Source: Bradyrhizobium sp. CB1650
GTDB lineage: Bacteria > Pseudomonadota > Alphaproteobacteria > Rhizobiales > Xanthobacteraceae
Length of the DNA: 64,000 nucleotides
Direction of reading: 5' to 3'
Assembly: GCF_029761915.1 (NCBI RefSeq)
Contig: NZ_CP121695.1
Location: 8,275,501-8,339,500 of the forward strand
Position numbers and translations under genes: made by a program. Below, in pieces: positions 62,472-64,000 of the stretch (position 1 is the stretch's first letter; every line of letters begins with the position of its first letter). The notes under the pieces were generated by a model. It was not told the DNA's origin and searched no databases. It saw nothing but the letters and a program-made list of their open reading frames with translations.

Positions 62472-63293
62472 GTGTTGGTGTGGATCCTGTCAGATCTGCA
62501 TGTCGAGCTAACCCGCGGCTGGGACCTTCCGTCCGGCGACGCGCGGCCGCGGTTCGACGTGCTGGTGGTCGCTGGCGACCTTATTCCGCGTGCGGAGCGC
62601 GGGGTGAAGTGGCTGCGCGTACGCGTGACGGATCGACCCGTCGTCTATGTCATGGGCAATCACGAGGCCTACGGCACCGATATCCAGCGGACACTCGAGA
62701 AAGCCAAGGCCGCGGCTGCCGGCACGAACGTGCACGTGCTAGAGAACGAGACCGTTCGCATCGATAACGTCACGTTCGCAGGCGCAACGCTCTGGACCGA
62801 CTTCGCTATCAAAGGTGACGCGCATCGCGCGATGATGATCGCCGCCGACCGCATGAACGATTACAAGAAGATCAGGATTGCGGCTTACCGGCAGCATTTC
62901 CTGCCACATCACGCTCTCACCCGTCACCTGAAATCCCGAGCGTTCCTGAAGGCCGAAATGCGCAAGCCGCGCGGCGACGGCAAGTTGGTCGTGGTCACCC
63001 ATCATGCGCCCGTGCCCGAGATGTCGCATGGAGCTGGATCGGACAACGATCCTGGACTCCAACCCGCCTACCGCAGCGATCTCACATCATTGATGTCGGC
63101 AGTCCCGGACGATGGCTGCGGCGCGCTGCGGCCGCCGGACCTCTGGATCTACGGCCACACCCACGAGTCGCTTGACGTCGTGATCGGCGCGACGCGCGTG
63201 GTGTCGAACGCAAAGGGTTATGGGCCTTGGCTTCCGCAGCAAGGCGCCTGGGACAACCCGCGCTTCGATCCGAACTTCGTCATCGAAATCTAA
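62472..63293 (+). CDS. Metallophosphoesterase
   Basis: A 273-residue calcineurin-type phosphoesterase with the full set of metal motifs: LSDLHVE, VVAGDLI, MGNHEAYG, VTHHAPVP and YGHTHESLD. The likely start is GTG 62472, three bases after the preceding stop. The substrate is unknown; nucleotides or phosphodiesters are typical of the family. Confidence 0.85.
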   Translation: MLVWILSDLHVELTRGWDLPSGDARPRFDVLVVAGDLIPRAERGVKWLRVRVTDRPVVYVMGNHEAYGTDIQRTLEKAKAAAAGTNVHVLENETVRIDNVTFAGATLWTDFAIKGDAHRAMMIAADRMNDYKKIRIAAYRQHFLPHHALTRHLKSRAFLKAEMRKPRGDGKLVVVTHHAPVPEMSHGAGSDNDPGLQPAYRSDLTSLMSAVPDDGCGALRPPDLWIYGHTHESLDVVIGATRVVSNAKGYGPWLPQQGAWDNPRFDPNFVIEI

Positions 63294-63305
63294 GGGAGGC
63301 CGGCC

Positions 63306-63383
63306 ATGACAAACATTGACGACCGCTCGACGCGGACTGACGTGATGCGACATGCCCTTCCTTCGATTTCGCGTGACAGTTGA
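63306..63383 (+). CDS. Possible 25-residue upstream peptide
   Basis: The frame MTNIDDRSTRTDVMRHALPS ends in a TGATG overlap with the next start, after a GGGAGG site. It may be a leader peptide, or only the decayed start of the following gene. Confidence 0.3.
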   Translation: MTNIDDRSTRTDVMRHALPSISRDS

Positions 63384-63691
63384 TGCTCAACAGAAAGCGG
63401 CCCAAGGCCGCCCCAATATCTTCTGGACATCGCCGCCGCGAGCCGCGCTACGCAAATTCGCGGTTGGTCTGGTCCTACAACCGCATTCCGGTCCCGCTGG
63501 GATTGCGCATACGCATCCTGCAGGTGCTTCTCGACGACGGACCGATGCCGCTCGGCCAGCTTCTTAAGTCCGTGCGCAGCGACCGCGATCCCACACCTTC
63601 GGTGATGGCGCTCGCGTGCATAGATCTCCACACCGTTGATCTCGTGTCCCAGCCGCTTGGTTCGGGCATCATCGTCAGGAGCCGGACATGA
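63383..63691 (+). CDS. C-terminal part of TnsA-like protein
   Basis: A 102-residue product. RRREPRYANSRLVWSYNRIP then VPLGLRIRILQVLLDDGPMP and VMALACIDLHTVDLVSQPLG matches the winged-helix end of TnsA-like/Rhizobiales hypothetical proteins. The nuclease N-terminus is missing, so it is a truncated relative. Its stop overlaps the next start (ATGA). Confidence 0.45.
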   Translation: MLNRKRPKAAPISSGHRRREPRYANSRLVWSYNRIPVPLGLRIRILQVLLDDGPMPLGQLLKSVRSDRDPTPSVMALACIDLHTVDLVSQPLGSGIIVRSRT

Positions 63692-64000
63692 CGCGCAAGA
63701 CGCCAGCGGAATCGCGGCGCACGAAGAGGGCTGTTGCCACGAAACGGAACAGCCGTCCGGCGGCCAGCCGTGGTCGAGTGTTGCCAGCCGATACCGTCGT
63801 CCCGCGCCGCGCCATTTGGGATCTCAGCAAACGGCCACCGGCGGGGCCTTGGAATCCAGGGCAGATCGTCCACGACAACTCCGGCGCCATGGAGCAGTCG
63901 GTGCCGTGGGCTCCCGTCGCAAGCAAGGAGCGTCCGTCGGCGCAACGCTCGATCGTAGCGAGCGCATTTCTCGCCGCGACCAGCGGACTGATCCGGCGGC
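63688..64000 (+). CDS. Partial gene running off the window
   Basis: ATG 63688 overlaps the preceding stop. The product starts MTRKTPAESRRTKRAVATKR and contains RRAIWDLSKRPPAGPWNPGQ. The arginine/lysine-rich N-terminus might belong to a transposase-like or DNA-binding protein. The rest lies beyond 64000, so I do not assign it. Confidence 0.4.
   Translation, partial: MTRKTPAESRRTKRAVATKRNSRPAASRGRVLPADTVVPRRAIWDLSKRPPAGPWNPGQIVHDNSGAMEQSVPWAPVASKERPSAQRSIVASAFLAATSGLIRR

Overview
The window is chromosomal DNA of a high-GC alphaproteobacterium. Gene styles and small-protein families (DUF3422, DUF2905, Ku, PRC-barrel and HWE kinase types, Rhizobiales conjugative-element genes) suggest a Bradyrhizobium/Rhodopseudomonas/Afipia-type organism (Nitrobacteraceae). 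This is inference from protein resemblance; no rRNA gene is present to confirm it.

Layout. (1) 1-3.8 kb: a minus-strand operon of an aspartase-type lyase, an MFS transporter and a LysR regulator. (2) 4.4-21.3 kb: the maintenance module of a Rhizobiales-type integrative conjugative element, partly decayed. It holds an AlpA-like HTH, DUF2285 and XRE remnants, DUF736, DUF2493, a Toprim protein, a giant strawberry-notch-like methylase/helicase, a broken ParB and an ArdC-type antirestriction protein. A 216-bp direct repeat (6433-6648 and 9600-9816) brackets an embedded segment with a Flp pilin micro-operon and a ferredoxin-NADP reductase. (3) 21.6-28.9 kb: an AbiEii remnant, a sigma factor with a membrane partner, tiny membrane proteins, a decayed SDR, DUF3422 and a Fic protein. 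(4) 29.1-41.8 kb: a defence-like island between two truncated DUF2130 genes. It carries a three-gene membrane/periplasm operon, several HEPN-type genes (two broken, one apparently intact), an HNH protein and a SIR2-HerA pair. Its right edge cuts a DNA ligase gene. (5) 41.8-51.8 kb: stress and repair genes: Ku, a hydrolase-cyclase fusion, DUF2905, a response regulator, PRC-barrel, Pcm, a broken exonuclease and a histidine kinase. (6) 51.8-56.7 kb: a second Fic protein, a tandem-domain protein and a large serine recombinase that reads into the 3' end of a tRNA-Met(CAT). (7) 56.7-64 kb: a second island starting at that tRNA fragment, with a tyrosine-type integrase, a MazEF-like pair, regulators and hypothetical genes.

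How the parts fit. The window looks like layered mobile DNA in a variable chromosomal zone. Conjugative-element housekeeping genes share repeated, hairpin-forming 5' leaders whose stems differ in sequence but keep their pairing. Defence functions (NADase-ATPase SIR2-HerA, HEPN RNases, HNH nuclease, Fic, toxin-antitoxin) cluster in the islands. Many small genes carry one- or two-base lesions, while neighbouring large genes (for example the 1431-residue helicase) are intact, so the lesions look like real decay more than poor sequence quality.

Limits: family assignments come from motif and sequence recognition only. No similarity search, profile search or RNA-folding calculation was run.
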